A stretch of 34,500 bases of DNA from Actinomycetota bacterium (GTDB lineage: Bacteria; Actinomycetota; Actinomycetes; Nanopelagicales; Nanopelagicaceae). Position numbers and translations under genes: made by a program. The notes beneath the pieces are model-generated. The model was not told the DNA's origin. It did not search any database and saw only the letters and a program-made list of their open reading frames with translations. The stretch spans positions 1 to 34,500 of the forward strand of contig JAPLBB010000021.1 in NCBI GenBank assembly GCA_026392945.1. Reading direction: 5' to 3'. Each line of letters opens with the position of its first letter. The stretch's first letter is position 1. Below are positions 25,095-34,167 of this stretch, piece by piece.

Positions 25095-26492
25095 ATGCAG
25101 AGGGAGAAAAGATACACCATCTTAAAGTGTATTACAGCAGGAATTCTGATTATTCACCTGGGAGCTCGCTTAGTTTTTCCTACTCCTAACATTTTAATTG
25201 ATCTTATTGGCTTCAACATCGTCGGACTACTTTCTGCGGTAATCGCATTTAATGCACCCGTTATTTCAGATCGCATTTCCGCAGTGACAATTGGAATGGC
25301 TTGTTCAATTTGGAGCATGGGTTCATTCTTCTCCACCTGGAACTCTTTTTTTGAATTAAATATTCCAGAAAGTGCCTCTGATATCTGTTATTCACTTTTT
25401 TACCCTTTAATATTTTTAGGAGTAGTCAGAAGCTTTACTCACAAAAGATCGATATCAGCTCTTGAATTATTAGATTCAGTAATTATTGCCGTTGGCTTTA
25501 CCAGTGTTTTGGCAGCATTTTTATTAAAACCAGCGATGATCAGTTTTGAAGGATCGGCGTTCTCAGTCTTTATTTCCATACTTTACCCAGTAGGTGACAT
25601 AGTCATATTAGCGATGGTGCTCGTTTATGTTTTATTAACGCCAATTTCTATTCGCTCTTTGCTTCTTTCTGGTGGCTTACTTTCATTTGCTTTGTCAGAT
25701 CTATTTTTTATTTGGTCATCCCTTAACTCAACATATAAATTTGGTTCAGCCAGTGATAATGGCTGGATATTGGGACTGCTGCTACTTTCTATATCGCTTT
25801 CGTATTTGTCACCAGAGAGTAAGTTCTCCGACAAAATCTCTTCATACAGCGCAACGATTGCACTGATATCAAGTACCTGCTTACTGGGCGTTGCAGCGTT
25901 AAAGCCTGGATACTTTCCCAGTTTTATTCTGCTGCCTGGTTTTATCACTATCGCACTTGCCTTTATTCGAATGAGTTTTGCGCTAACTGAAGCCAATACC
26001 GCCGGGACTGAACGAATACTTGCTCGAACAGATGAATTGACTGGATTATCAAATCGACGTAATTTTCTAATGCAACTTAATCAATTAAAGATTGGTTACA
26101 TCTTTTTACTAGACCTAGATGGCTTCAAAAAGATTAATGACACCTTAGGTCATGAGGCAGGAGATCAATTGCTTAGACAGGTAGCAAATAGATTTACAAG
26201 AGTGCTTCCAGCTGGCGCACAGATTGCTCGCCTTGGTGGGGATGAGTTTGGCGTAGTGGCACAAATAGAACTCAAGGAAGCTAATGAGTTAGCGCAATCA
26301 ATTCGGGCCACCTTAAGTTACCCAATCTCAGTAGGTAGTGAGCAAGTAAAAGTTGGCGTCAGTATTGGCGTAGCACCAATTGATCTGACTGGTGATGCCA
26401 GTGAATCTTTGCGACGAGCAGATTTAGCGATGTATGAGGCGAAGCGAAGTAAATCTGGCGTCTTAATCTGGGAATTGGGTAGGAAAATATAG
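25095..26492 (+). CDS. Membrane diguanylate cyclase (GGDEF domain)
   Basis: The N-terminal 300 residues form roughly nine or ten membrane helices with YSLFYPLIFLGV and YPVGDIVIL, an actinobacterial sensor-like module whose ligand is unknown. The C-terminal GGDEF domain (RTDELTGLSNRRNF, LDLDGFKKINDTLGHEAGD, RLGGDEFG at about residues 379-386, ending SIGVAP and AMYEAKRSKSG) has an intact active site and should make c-di-GMP. The inhibitory RxxD I-site before GGDEF is absent. The track starts at a GTG (25074); the ATG at 25095 is preferred because TATTAT lies just ahead of it. It is divergent from the Rieske gene. No EAL domain occurs in the window. Confidence 0.88.
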   Translation: MQREKRYTILKCITAGILIIHLGARLVFPTPNILIDLIGFNIVGLLSAVIAFNAPVISDRISAVTIGMACSIWSMGSFFSTWNSFFELNIPESASDICYSLFYPLIFLGVVRSFTHKRSISALELLDSVIIAVGFTSVLAAFLLKPAMISFEGSAFSVFISILYPVGDIVILAMVLVYVLLTPISIRSLLLSGGLLSFALSDLFFIWSSLNSTYKFGSASDNGWILGLLLLSISLSYLSPESKFSDKISSYSATIALISSTCLLGVAALKPGYFPSFILLPGFITIALAFIRMSFALTEANTAGTERILARTDELTGLSNRRNFLMQLNQLKIGYIFLLDLDGFKKINDTLGHEAGDQLLRQVANRFTRVLPAGAQIARLGGDEFGVVAQIELKEANELAQSIRATLSYPISVGSEQVKVGVSIGVAPIDLTGDASESLRRADLAMYEAKRSKSGVLIWELGRKI

Positions 26493-26505
26493 GTTAATCT
26501 TCAGA

Positions 26506-26522
26506 TGCTAAATCCTTTAGCA
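26506..26522 (+). promoter_or_regulatory. Leader hairpin upstream of hss
   Basis: TGCTAAA and TTTAGCA form a perfect seven-pair stem with a TCC loop, 17 bases before the start codon region. CCTTT from the loop and 3' arm could instead pair with AAAGG of the ribosome site at 26529-26533, so two alternative structures are possible. No T-run follows it. Confidence 0.35.
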
Positions 26523-26542
26523 GTCATCAAAGGGGGTCCTAA

Positions 26543-27976
26543 TTGGCAGCACGCTTTTCAAATCGAGTTCTGGTTTTAGGTGCAGGTTCAGTATCACAAT
26601 GTGTACTTCCACTTTTAATTGAGCATCTAGTAGATGCTAAACAGATCACGATTGCGGATATGCGTGATAACCGAAGTCGGGTTGCAGATGCAATTACCGC
26701 CGGTGCCACATACGTTCAGGATCAATTGACCCGTGAAAACATGGATCAATTTTTATCAAAGTATTTATCAGCCGGAGATTTTCTTTTAGATTTAGCATGG
26801 AATATTGATGCAAATGAAATTATTGAATGGGCACATGATCATGGAGTTATTTACTTAAACACCTCACTTGAAGAGTGGGATCCATACTCAGCAGGTGCTA
26901 CTAGAAATCCAACTGAGCGCACACTTTATTGGCGCCATATGAAATTACGTAAGTTAACTGATACCTGGGGCGGCAAGGGACCAACTGCGATTGTTGAGCA
27001 TGGTGCAAACCCTGGATTAGTTTCTCACCTAACAAAGAAAGCGTTATTTGATATTGCAACTAGCGCTGTTAAAGATGGAAAAGCTGGCGCTGGAGTTTCA
27101 GAGGCACTAGCTGCTGAGAACTTTCCAGTATTAGCGCAAAAACTTGGTGTTAAAGTAATTCACATTGCAGAACGTGATACTCAAATCGCTGATAAGCCAA
27201 AGTTATTAAATGAGTTTGTGAATACCTGGTCAGTTGAAGGATTTTATGAAGAAGGTGTTGCACCAGCTGAGCTTGGTTGGGGAACACATGAAAAAACCTT
27301 GCCGGTTAATGCTTATGAACATCCAACTGGACCTAAGAATCAAATCTGTATTGCCCAACCTGGTGCCACAACCTGGGTTCGCTCCTGGGTACCAAAGATG
27401 GAAACAACTGGCATGGTTATTCGCCATGGTGAAGCTTTCACTATTAGTGATCACTTAACTGTTTGGGATGGTGACAAAGCTGTTTACCGTCCAACAGTTC
27501 ACTATGCATACTGTCCAACCGATGCGGCAATTGCATCAATGCGCGAGCTTGAGATGCGCCAGTGGAACTTAACTGGAAACCAAAGAATTATGAATGAGGA
27601 GATTATTGATGGTAATGATCGTCTTGGCGTATTGCTAATGGGACATGCATATAAATCTTGGTGGACTGGATCATTACTAAATATCCATGACTCAAGAAAA
27701 TTAATTCCAAAACAATCTGCAACCACAGTTCAGGTGGCAAGTGCGGTTTATGCCGCTGTTGCTTGGGCAATGGCAAATCCAAATGCTGGATACCGAGTTC
27801 CAGATGATCTACCATGGCGAGAAGTTTTAGCGTTTGCTGAAAAATACTGGGGAGGTTTCTACTCAGAGGCAGCAGATTGGGATCCACTAATGCACCGCAA
27901 TGATTTATTTAAAGGATGGAACAATCGTAAGTATGACGAGAGTGATCCTTGGCAGTTCTCTAACTTCCTTGCGTAA
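26543..27976 (+). CDS. hss: Homospermidine synthase
   Basis: This 477-residue enzyme makes sym-homospermidine from two putrescines (or spermidine plus putrescine) with NAD+. It matches Blastochloris viridis HSS from memory in total length and in several segments: GANPGLVS, VIHIAERDTQ, FVNTWSVEGFYEEG, PAELGWGTHEK, ENPNAG-like NPNAG, and DPWQFSNFL at the end. The N-terminal nucleotide motif is GAGSVS, with Ser in place of the third Gly. The start is TTG, supported by an AAAGGGGG ribosome site six bases upstream. It converges on the photolyase gene. A putrescine source is not in the window. Confidence 0.9.
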   Translation: MAARFSNRVLVLGAGSVSQCVLPLLIEHLVDAKQITIADMRDNRSRVADAITAGATYVQDQLTRENMDQFLSKYLSAGDFLLDLAWNIDANEIIEWAHDHGVIYLNTSLEEWDPYSAGATRNPTERTLYWRHMKLRKLTDTWGGKGPTAIVEHGANPGLVSHLTKKALFDIATSAVKDGKAGAGVSEALAAENFPVLAQKLGVKVIHIAERDTQIADKPKLLNEFVNTWSVEGFYEEGVAPAELGWGTHEKTLPVNAYEHPTGPKNQICIAQPGATTWVRSWVPKMETTGMVIRHGEAFTISDHLTVWDGDKAVYRPTVHYAYCPTDAAIASMRELEMRQWNLTGNQRIMNEEIIDGNDRLGVLLMGHAYKSWWTGSLLNIHDSRKLIPKQSATTVQVASAVYAAVAWAMANPNAGYRVPDDLPWREVLAFAEKYWGGFYSEAADWDPLMHRNDLFKGWNNRKYDESDPWQFSNFLA

Positions 27977-27980
27977 GTAA

Positions 27981-29351
27981 TTACTTTGTAGGCGGAAGTG
28001 GCTTGCTCGCTTTAATTTCATCTAAGCGGGCAAGTGACTCCAAACGTTCAGTTGCATGATTAACAATTTGTTGCGGATAATCTTTTAAATACCCATCTAA
28101 TACATCCCATGGTTCTTGGATTTCAATTCCATTTAAATGAGCTAGCTCTGGCACGTACTTTCGAACATAGTTGCCATCTTCATCAAATCTTTTACCTTGT
28201 TCAATTGGATTAAATACTCGGTAATACGGTGAAGCATCTGTGCCACAACCTGCAGTCCACTGCCAACCATGGGCATTAGAGGCAACGTCATAATCAATTA
28301 AGTGTTCCCGGAAAAAACGCTCACCTAACTGCCACTCAAGGTGGAGATCTTTAACTAAAAATGATGCCACCACCATTCTGGTTCGGTTGTGCATCCAACC
28401 CTCTTGCAATAACTGCCTCATTGCCGCATCTACAAATGGATACCCCGTTTTACCTTCACACCAGGCTTTAAATTTTTCACCTGGCTCGTCATATCTCATC
28501 TTGGAAAATTGCGGTGCGTAGTATTCAGTTTCAGTGTGTGGGTTATTAAATAAAATATCGGCATAAAACTCTCGCCAAGCAATCTCTTTACGGAATACAT
28601 CATGAGCCTTACTTTCCCCAAGTGGAGCAAGCAGTGTTCGGGGATGAATTTCTCCTAAAGTTAAATGTGCACTCATCTTGCTAGTGCCATCAATACCGGC
28701 AAGATTTCTGGCTTCGTCATAACTATCTAATCCGTTTTTTTGGAAATATTTAAATCGCTCAAGTGCGGCTAACTCACCCGCTTTTGTAATTGTTACGCCT
28801 TCTGGAAATTTCCAATCAGGAAACTCTCTAGCCTCACTGCTTGGCTTAACAGCTGGAATCTCTTTTGGTTTTTCCGCAGGTTTGCGCCAACCATGAGCAC
28901 ACCATCCTTTATAAAAAGGTGTGTAAACCCGATAAGGAGTGTTATCACTTGGTTTAAGTACTCGCCCCGGTGCAACTGCATATGGTGAGCCAGTTCTAAT
29001 TAATTGAATGCCACTATCTTCAATTTTTTTATCTTGCGTTGCTCCATAAGGTTCATACTCTGCTGAGATATGCACACTCTCTGCGTCATACTTTTTTTGC
29101 AAATCTTTCAGCACAGTTAATGGATCACCTGCGATTACCTGAAGATTATTACCAAGTGATTCATCTAAGGCTCTTAATGATTGGCCAAGGTATGCCAATC
29201 TTTTGCTGCCAAGTGTTTTAATTAATTTTGGGTCTAAAATAAATACTGGAACTATCTCTGGACTTTCATCTAATGCAGCCAAAAGCGCAGGATGATCTGA
29301 AATCCGCAGATCTCTGCGAAACCAGATTATCGATCTCTTACTCATTGGCAT
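27981..29351 (-). CDS. phr: Deoxyribodipyrimidine photolyase
   Basis: The 456-residue flavoprotein repairs UV-induced pyrimidine dimers using light. The N-terminal antenna domain begins SIIWFRRDLRISDHPALLAAL. The FAD-binding C-terminal domain has WREFYADIL, GYPFVDAAMRQLLQEGWMHN, HLIDYDVASNAHGWQW and SPYYRVFNP, the class I CPD photolyase signature with conserved tryptophans. The type of antenna cofactor is not readable. Two ATGs (29351 and 29345) are possible starts. It lies downstream of citrate synthase on the same strand with a 30-base gap. A photolyase fits a sunlit-water habitat. Confidence 0.95.
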   Translation of the reverse strand: MPMSKRSIIWFRRDLRISDHPALLAALDESPEIVPVFILDPKLIKTLGSKRLAYLGQSLRALDESLGNNLQVIAGDPLTVLKDLQKKYDAESVHISAEYEPYGATQDKKIEDSGIQLIRTGSPYAVAPGRVLKPSDNTPYRVYTPFYKGWCAHGWRKPAEKPKEIPAVKPSSEAREFPDWKFPEGVTITKAGELAALERFKYFQKNGLDSYDEARNLAGIDGTSKMSAHLTLGEIHPRTLLAPLGESKAHDVFRKEIAWREFYADILFNNPHTETEYYAPQFSKMRYDEPGEKFKAWCEGKTGYPFVDAAMRQLLQEGWMHNRTRMVVASFLVKDLHLEWQLGERFFREHLIDYDVASNAHGWQWTAGCGTDASPYYRVFNPIEQGKRFDEDGNYVRKYVPELAHLNGIEIQEPWDVLDGYLKDYPQQIVNHATERLESLARLDEIKASKPLPPTK

Positions 29352-29381
29352 ATCGTGCCAGTTAAAGCAGAATTGTTTGAA

Positions 29382-30497
29382 TTAAGAGTGAAGTGACTCC
29401 ACGGTTTCATCCCAGCCCGTAACATCCTTAGGTTTTCTAGGGCCTGGACCAACATAACGAGCCGATGGACGAATGATTCGGCCAGTGCGTTTTTGTTCCA
29501 AAATATGTGCTGACCAGCCAGCAGTTCTCGCTGCGGTAAACATTGAGGTAAATAGATTTGCTGGAACTTCGGCAAAATCTAAAACAATCGCTGCCCAGAA
29601 CTCAACATTTGTTTCTAATACGCGATCTGGTTGACGCTCTTTTAATTCAGCAAGTGCTGCTTGCTCTAATGCGAGCGCAACCTCATAACGCGGTGCGTTT
29701 AATTCCTTTGCAGTCCTACGCAATGTGCGAGCACGTGGATCTTCAGCACGGTAAACCCGGTGACCAAATCCCATTAACCGCTCACCCTTATCCAAAATTG
29801 ATTTCACATAAGCTTTTGCATCCCCGCTCTTTTCAACCGCTTCAATCATGCTAAGTACGCGAGCAGGGGCGCCACCATGTAATGGTCCACTCATTGCGCC
29901 AATCGCACCTGAAATTGAGGCAGCAACATCAGCACCCGTTGAAGCAATAACTCTTCCGGTAAATGTTGATGCATTCATGCCGTGCTCTGCAGCAGATACA
30001 AAGTAAGCATCAATTGCGCGAACGTGAACTGGATCTGGTTCACCTCGCCAGCGAATCATCATTCGCTCCACAACAGTATGTGCTTTATCAATCTCTGATT
30101 GTGGAATTGGGCTAGTGATTGTGCCACGAGCAGATTGGGCAACATAGGAAAGCACCATTACTGAAACGCGAGCTAAATTACTTCTGGCCTCTTCATCTGA
30201 AATATCAAGGAGTGGTTTTAATCCCCAAGCAGGAGTAAGCATCGCAATTGCAGATTGCACATCAACTCGAACATCACCGGTGTGAACTGGAATTAAAAAT
30301 GGTTCAGCAGGTGGCAAGCCTGGATTGAATTCATCATCTACAAGTAAGCCCCAAACATTTCCAAAGGTAACTCGGCCAACTAAATCTTCAATATCAACGC
30401 CGCGGTATCTAAGTGCGCTACCTTCTTTATCAGGCTCGGCAATCTTTGATTCAAATGCAATTACGCCCTCTAGCCCTGGTTTGAAATCATCAGCCAC
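29382..30497 (-). CDS. Citrate synthase (citrate synthase 2 type)
   Basis: The 371-residue enzyme condenses oxaloacetate and acetyl-CoA. Family motifs are the N-terminal GLEGVIAFESKIAEPD and RGVDIEDL, GPLHGGAPARV (active-site His about residue 206), GFGHRVYRAEDPRA (His about 247), and LDFAEVP with the catalytic Asp, then EQKRTGRIIRPSARYVGP. It is the short, Gram-positive-type form. The GTG start is supported by AAAGGAG eight bases upstream. It is divergent from pdxH with a short intergenic region, as in other actinobacteria. It could also accept propionyl-CoA (methylcitrate), but no prp genes are adjacent. Confidence 0.93.
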   Translation of the reverse strand: MADDFKPGLEGVIAFESKIAEPDKEGSALRYRGVDIEDLVGRVTFGNVWGLLVDDEFNPGLPPAEPFLIPVHTGDVRVDVQSAIAMLTPAWGLKPLLDISDEEARSNLARVSVMVLSYVAQSARGTITSPIPQSEIDKAHTVVERMMIRWRGEPDPVHVRAIDAYFVSAAEHGMNASTFTGRVIASTGADVAASISGAIGAMSGPLHGGAPARVLSMIEAVEKSGDAKAYVKSILDKGERLMGFGHRVYRAEDPRARTLRRTAKELNAPRYEVALALEQAALAELKERQPDRVLETNVEFWAAIVLDFAEVPANLFTSMFTAARTAGWSAHILEQKRTGRIIRPSARYVGPGPRKPKDVTGWDETVESLHS

Positions 30498-30591
30498 TTT
30501 TGCACTCCTTTAATCGAAAATCTAATGATCCTATTCTGCTACTTAGGCGCTAATGCTACAAACTCGATCAAAAATGAGGTTGGATACATCC

Positions 30592-31242
30592 ATGACCGCC
30601 CGTGAAGATATTGCCGCAATGCGCCGCCAGTATGGCGAGGTTGGCTTAGTTGAGGCTGATCTACCAGCTGATCCCTACCAATTGTTTAATACCTGGCTAA
30701 AAGATGCAGCCGGTAATGAGATTGTAGTTGAGGCCAATGCGATGGTCTTATCAACTGTTAATGAGGATGGGCCAAAGAGTAGAACGGTTTTACTAAAAGA
30801 TTTAACACCTGCTGGTTTTACATTTTTTTCAAATTACGATTCAAATAAGGGTAAGCAAATTGAAGAAAATAATAATGTCTCACTAGTTTTTCCTTGGTAC
30901 CCACTTGAGCGGCAGGTAATTGTGATTGGTAGTGCAAGTAAAATAAGTAGAGATGAGAGTGAAAAGTATTTTGCAACTCGTCCCCGTGGCTCTCAGATTG
31001 GTGCGTGGGCAAGTGCGCAATCAACAGAGTTAGCATCCCGTGGTGAGTTAGAAAAAAGATTTGCTGAGTTTGAAGCTAAGTGGCCAGAAGGTACTCAGAT
31101 TCCAATCCCACCACATTGGGGCGGGTATGTAATCTCTCCCACATCAATTGAGTTTTGGCAGGGTAGATACTCACGGCTGCATGATCGAATCCAGTATTTG
31201 AAAGATAAGAATAATAATTGGCAACTTAAACGACTTAACCCC

Positions 31243-31245
<3 letters not shown>
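30592..31245 (+). CDS. pdxH: Pyridoxamine/pyridoxine 5'-phosphate oxidase
   Basis: This FMN enzyme makes PLP from PNP or PMP. The track starts at 30553, but the family N-terminus is MTAREDIAAMRRQYG, from the ATG at 30592, preceded by a GAGG ribosome-like sequence. The resulting 217 residues is the usual size. Motifs include SRTVLLKDLTPAGFTFFSNY, LVFPWYPLERQVIV (FMN), RPRGSQIGAWAS, and the C-terminal FWQGRYSRLHDRI with RLNP at the end. serC, a PLP-dependent enzyme, follows nine bases later on the same strand. Confidence 0.94.
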
Positions 31246-32456
<1,211 letters not shown>

Positions 32457-32471
32457 GGTTAGGATCAAATC

Positions 32472-32648
32472 ATGAAAGAATCAATATTTGTGATCGCAAT
32501 GGGAATAGTGCTTTGGATTATTGCTTTTGTTTTTGCAATTGTAATGAACGCAGATAGTAAAGTACTTTGGATCTGTGTTGCCGGAGCTGCATTTGGCGCA
32601 CTAGGTCTTAGATACACCGTAAAACGAGGTCGACGAGGTTTGCTTTAA
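32472..32648 (+). CDS. Small two-helix membrane protein, DUF2530-like
   Basis: This 58-residue ORF, just under the track cutoff, has two hydrophobic helices (FVIAMGIVLWIIAFVFAIV and LWICVAGAAFGALGLRY) and a basic tail (KRGRRGLL). The pattern of a Trp-rich second helix followed by arginines resembles DUF2530 proteins found near serC in actinobacteria. It begins 15 bases after the 27-codon ORF and overlaps the convergent cold-shock gene by four bases at the stops. Family assignment is from memory. Confidence 0.65.
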   Translation: MKESIFVIAMGIVLWIIAFVFAIVMNADSKVLWICVAGAAFGALGLRYTVKRGRRGLL

Positions 32649-33031
32649 TTTCCGTCGATTTGAGATGCAATACCGCGCAATACCTTAGCTAATCTCTCAG
32701 CATCACCAGATGAAGATGTGCGGCCACTGCGAAGGCCATTGCCATAACGATCTAATATTTTGATCGTATCTTCAATCATCGCTGCTAAATCATCATTCTT
32801 ACCACGTGAATTACCAGCCATAGTTGGTGGTGCTTCTACGATTGAAACAGATAGTGCTTGTGGTCCACGACGACCATCAGCAATTGAAAACTCTAGTTTT
32901 GTTCCAGGTTTAACTGTTGTTACACCAGAAGGAAGTGCATCTGCTGATAGGTAAACATCTTCACCTTCATCATTAGAAATAAAACCAAAACCTTTTTCTA
33001 AACTAAACCATTTAACGCGACCACTAGGCAT
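32645..33031 (-). CDS. CspB-like cold-shock-domain protein with C-terminal extension
   Basis: The 128-residue protein has a cold-shock domain at residues 1-65. RNP1 is KGFGFIS. RNP2 is altered to DVYLSADALPSG, as in the long actinobacterial CspB group (M. tuberculosis Rv0871). It also has GRRGPQALSV. The remaining 60 residues form a polar helical extension (DDLAAMIEDTIKILDRY, DAERLAKVLRGIASQI). It should bind single-stranded RNA or DNA. The ATG follows AAGGGAG. A small CCATC-TTCA-GATGG hairpin at 33067-33080 lies further upstream and may or may not be transcribed. Confidence 0.92.
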   Translation of the reverse strand: MPSGRVKWFSLEKGFGFISNDEGEDVYLSADALPSGVTTVKPGTKLEFSIADGRRGPQALSVSIVEAPPTMAGNSRGKNDDLAAMIEDTIKILDRYGNGLRSGRTSSSGDAERLAKVLRGIASQIDGN

Positions 33032-33125
33032 TGGGATCTCCCTTCAAATTTTAGTATTCGTTTAGGCCATCTTCAGATGGGCAGGTGCTTAGTTTAACCC
33101 ACCAATGGCAATGCTGGTACGGGGT

Positions 33126-34001
33126 TTATTCAGCCTTAATTAGCGCCTCTGAGTGCGCACCACAGCCGTGATCAAAGGAAACTACCCGAGCATCCTCAGG
33201 TGAGATCGCATTTGAGCAAACACCAAAGGTGGTTCGTAGGGAGCCGGCGATTGGAATAAAAAATCCACAAGATACACATGGCTTTGGCGCAGCTTTTGCA
33301 ATTGGAGTACGTGGACCACGATCACCTTCATACCATCGCTTACTTGCCGCATCTCTGCCAATAATTGATAAAACTCTTGCTCTGCCTAAACCAAATTCAA
33401 ATAGTTGAGTTATATCTAAATCTTCCTCCCCAGGAAGGGCCGCATATGCTGGAGTTAATCGCTCATCATCTGGCGCAGTTGGAACAACATCGCCAACACC
33501 AAGATCTCCTGGTTGAATTCTTTGTGAGTAAGGAACCCAGTTTGGTGCGAGTAATGCTTGGGTGCCTGGTAATAAAACAACATCGCAAATTGTTGGCTTA
33601 CTTGCATCATCAATCTTTACAACTGTTACACCCCAACGCCAGCCATGGTAGCCAGGAAGTTTTGCTTCAAAAAGATAAGTTGCAACTCGATCTTCATCTG
33701 AATCAATTGAATAAAACTCACCAACGTATTCACTTTTGCCAGCATCTTCAATTGCAGCTTTCTTAGCTAGATCAAGAGCGCCAAAAATATCTGACTTATT
33801 TACTTCAATATCAATTACTGCTGGATATGTTTTTGCTGGTGCAATATAAGGTTTTCTAATAACTGCAGGTCTTACTATCTCTTCAATTTTAGGTTTGGCA
33901 ATAGCTTCCAGGATCGCATCATCAACTGGTGCCTCAGGTTCTGCCACCATTGAGCTCTCAGATTTGCGGAGCTTTTTAAATAATGATTTTTTCTTTGCCA
34001 T
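33126..34001 (-). CDS. DUF3027 protein
   Basis: The 291-residue protein starts with a lysine-rich, probably disordered 75 residues. The DUF3027 core follows: GWRWGVTVVKI, CDVVLLPGTQALLAPNWVPYSQRIQPGDLGVGD, and DDERLTPAY. The C-terminal part has a CVSCGFFIP pair and FDHGCGAHSE, possibly a metal site. M. tuberculosis Rv0883c, beside serC, is the homologue I know. The function of the family is not established. TAGGCT lies nine bases before the ATG, suggesting a near-leaderless message. The gap to csp (94 bases) holds no gene. Confidence 0.85.
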   Translation of the reverse strand: MAKKKSLFKKLRKSESSMVAEPEAPVDDAILEAIAKPKIEEIVRPAVIRKPYIAPAKTYPAVIDIEVNKSDIFGALDLAKKAAIEDAGKSEYVGEFYSIDSDEDRVATYLFEAKLPGYHGWRWGVTVVKIDDASKPTICDVVLLPGTQALLAPNWVPYSQRIQPGDLGVGDVVPTAPDDERLTPAYAALPGEEDLDITQLFEFGLGRARVLSIIGRDAASKRWYEGDRGPRTPIAKAAPKPCVSCGFFIPIAGSLRTTFGVCSNAISPEDARVVSFDHGCGAHSEALIKAE

Positions 34002-34077
34002 AGTGGAATAAGCCTAGCAACTTTAGATTAGTAACCAAAATTGAGTTGATTTCTCACGCTAATTTGTTCGCAATAAA

Positions 34078-34112
34078 TTAAGAGCCTTCCATATTTACTG
34101 GAAGGCTCTTAA
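34078..34112 (-). terminator. Intrinsic terminator of the repeat-protein gene
   Basis: A perfect 14-pair stem (TTAAGAGCCTTCCA with TGGAAGGCTCTTAA) surrounds a seven-base loop. On the minus strand the stem is followed by an AT-rich TTAATTTATT. It lies 56 bases after the stop of the gene to the right and before DUF3027, as expected for its terminator. Confidence 0.75.
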
Positions 34113-34132
34113 GTCAATCTTTTCCTTTAAAG

Positions 34133-34158
34133 AAGCGGAGGAAGGAATCCGCTTTTTT
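34133..34158 (+). terminator. Second hairpin with a T-run on the plus strand
   Basis: AAGCGGA and TCCGCTT pair across an eight-base GGAAGGAA loop and are followed by a T-run on the plus strand, the layout of an intrinsic terminator. No plus-strand gene precedes it, so it may block antisense transcription into the repeat gene or end a small RNA. On the minus strand it is followed by TTCTTT, so it could also assist the terminator at 34078. Confidence 0.45.
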
Positions 34159-34167
34159 AAACTTTAA

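Noticed and set aside
25625-25996. 123-codon minus-strand ORF in the GGDEF gene
   Set aside because: It is antisense to the membrane helices of the cyclase; its serine/lysine-rich composition is what reversed hydrophobic codons give.
33365-33766. 133-codon plus-strand ORF
   Set aside because: It lies wholly inside DUF3027 on the opposite strand, is dominated by Leu, His and Gln as expected from antisense codons, and has no ribosome site or recognisable motif.
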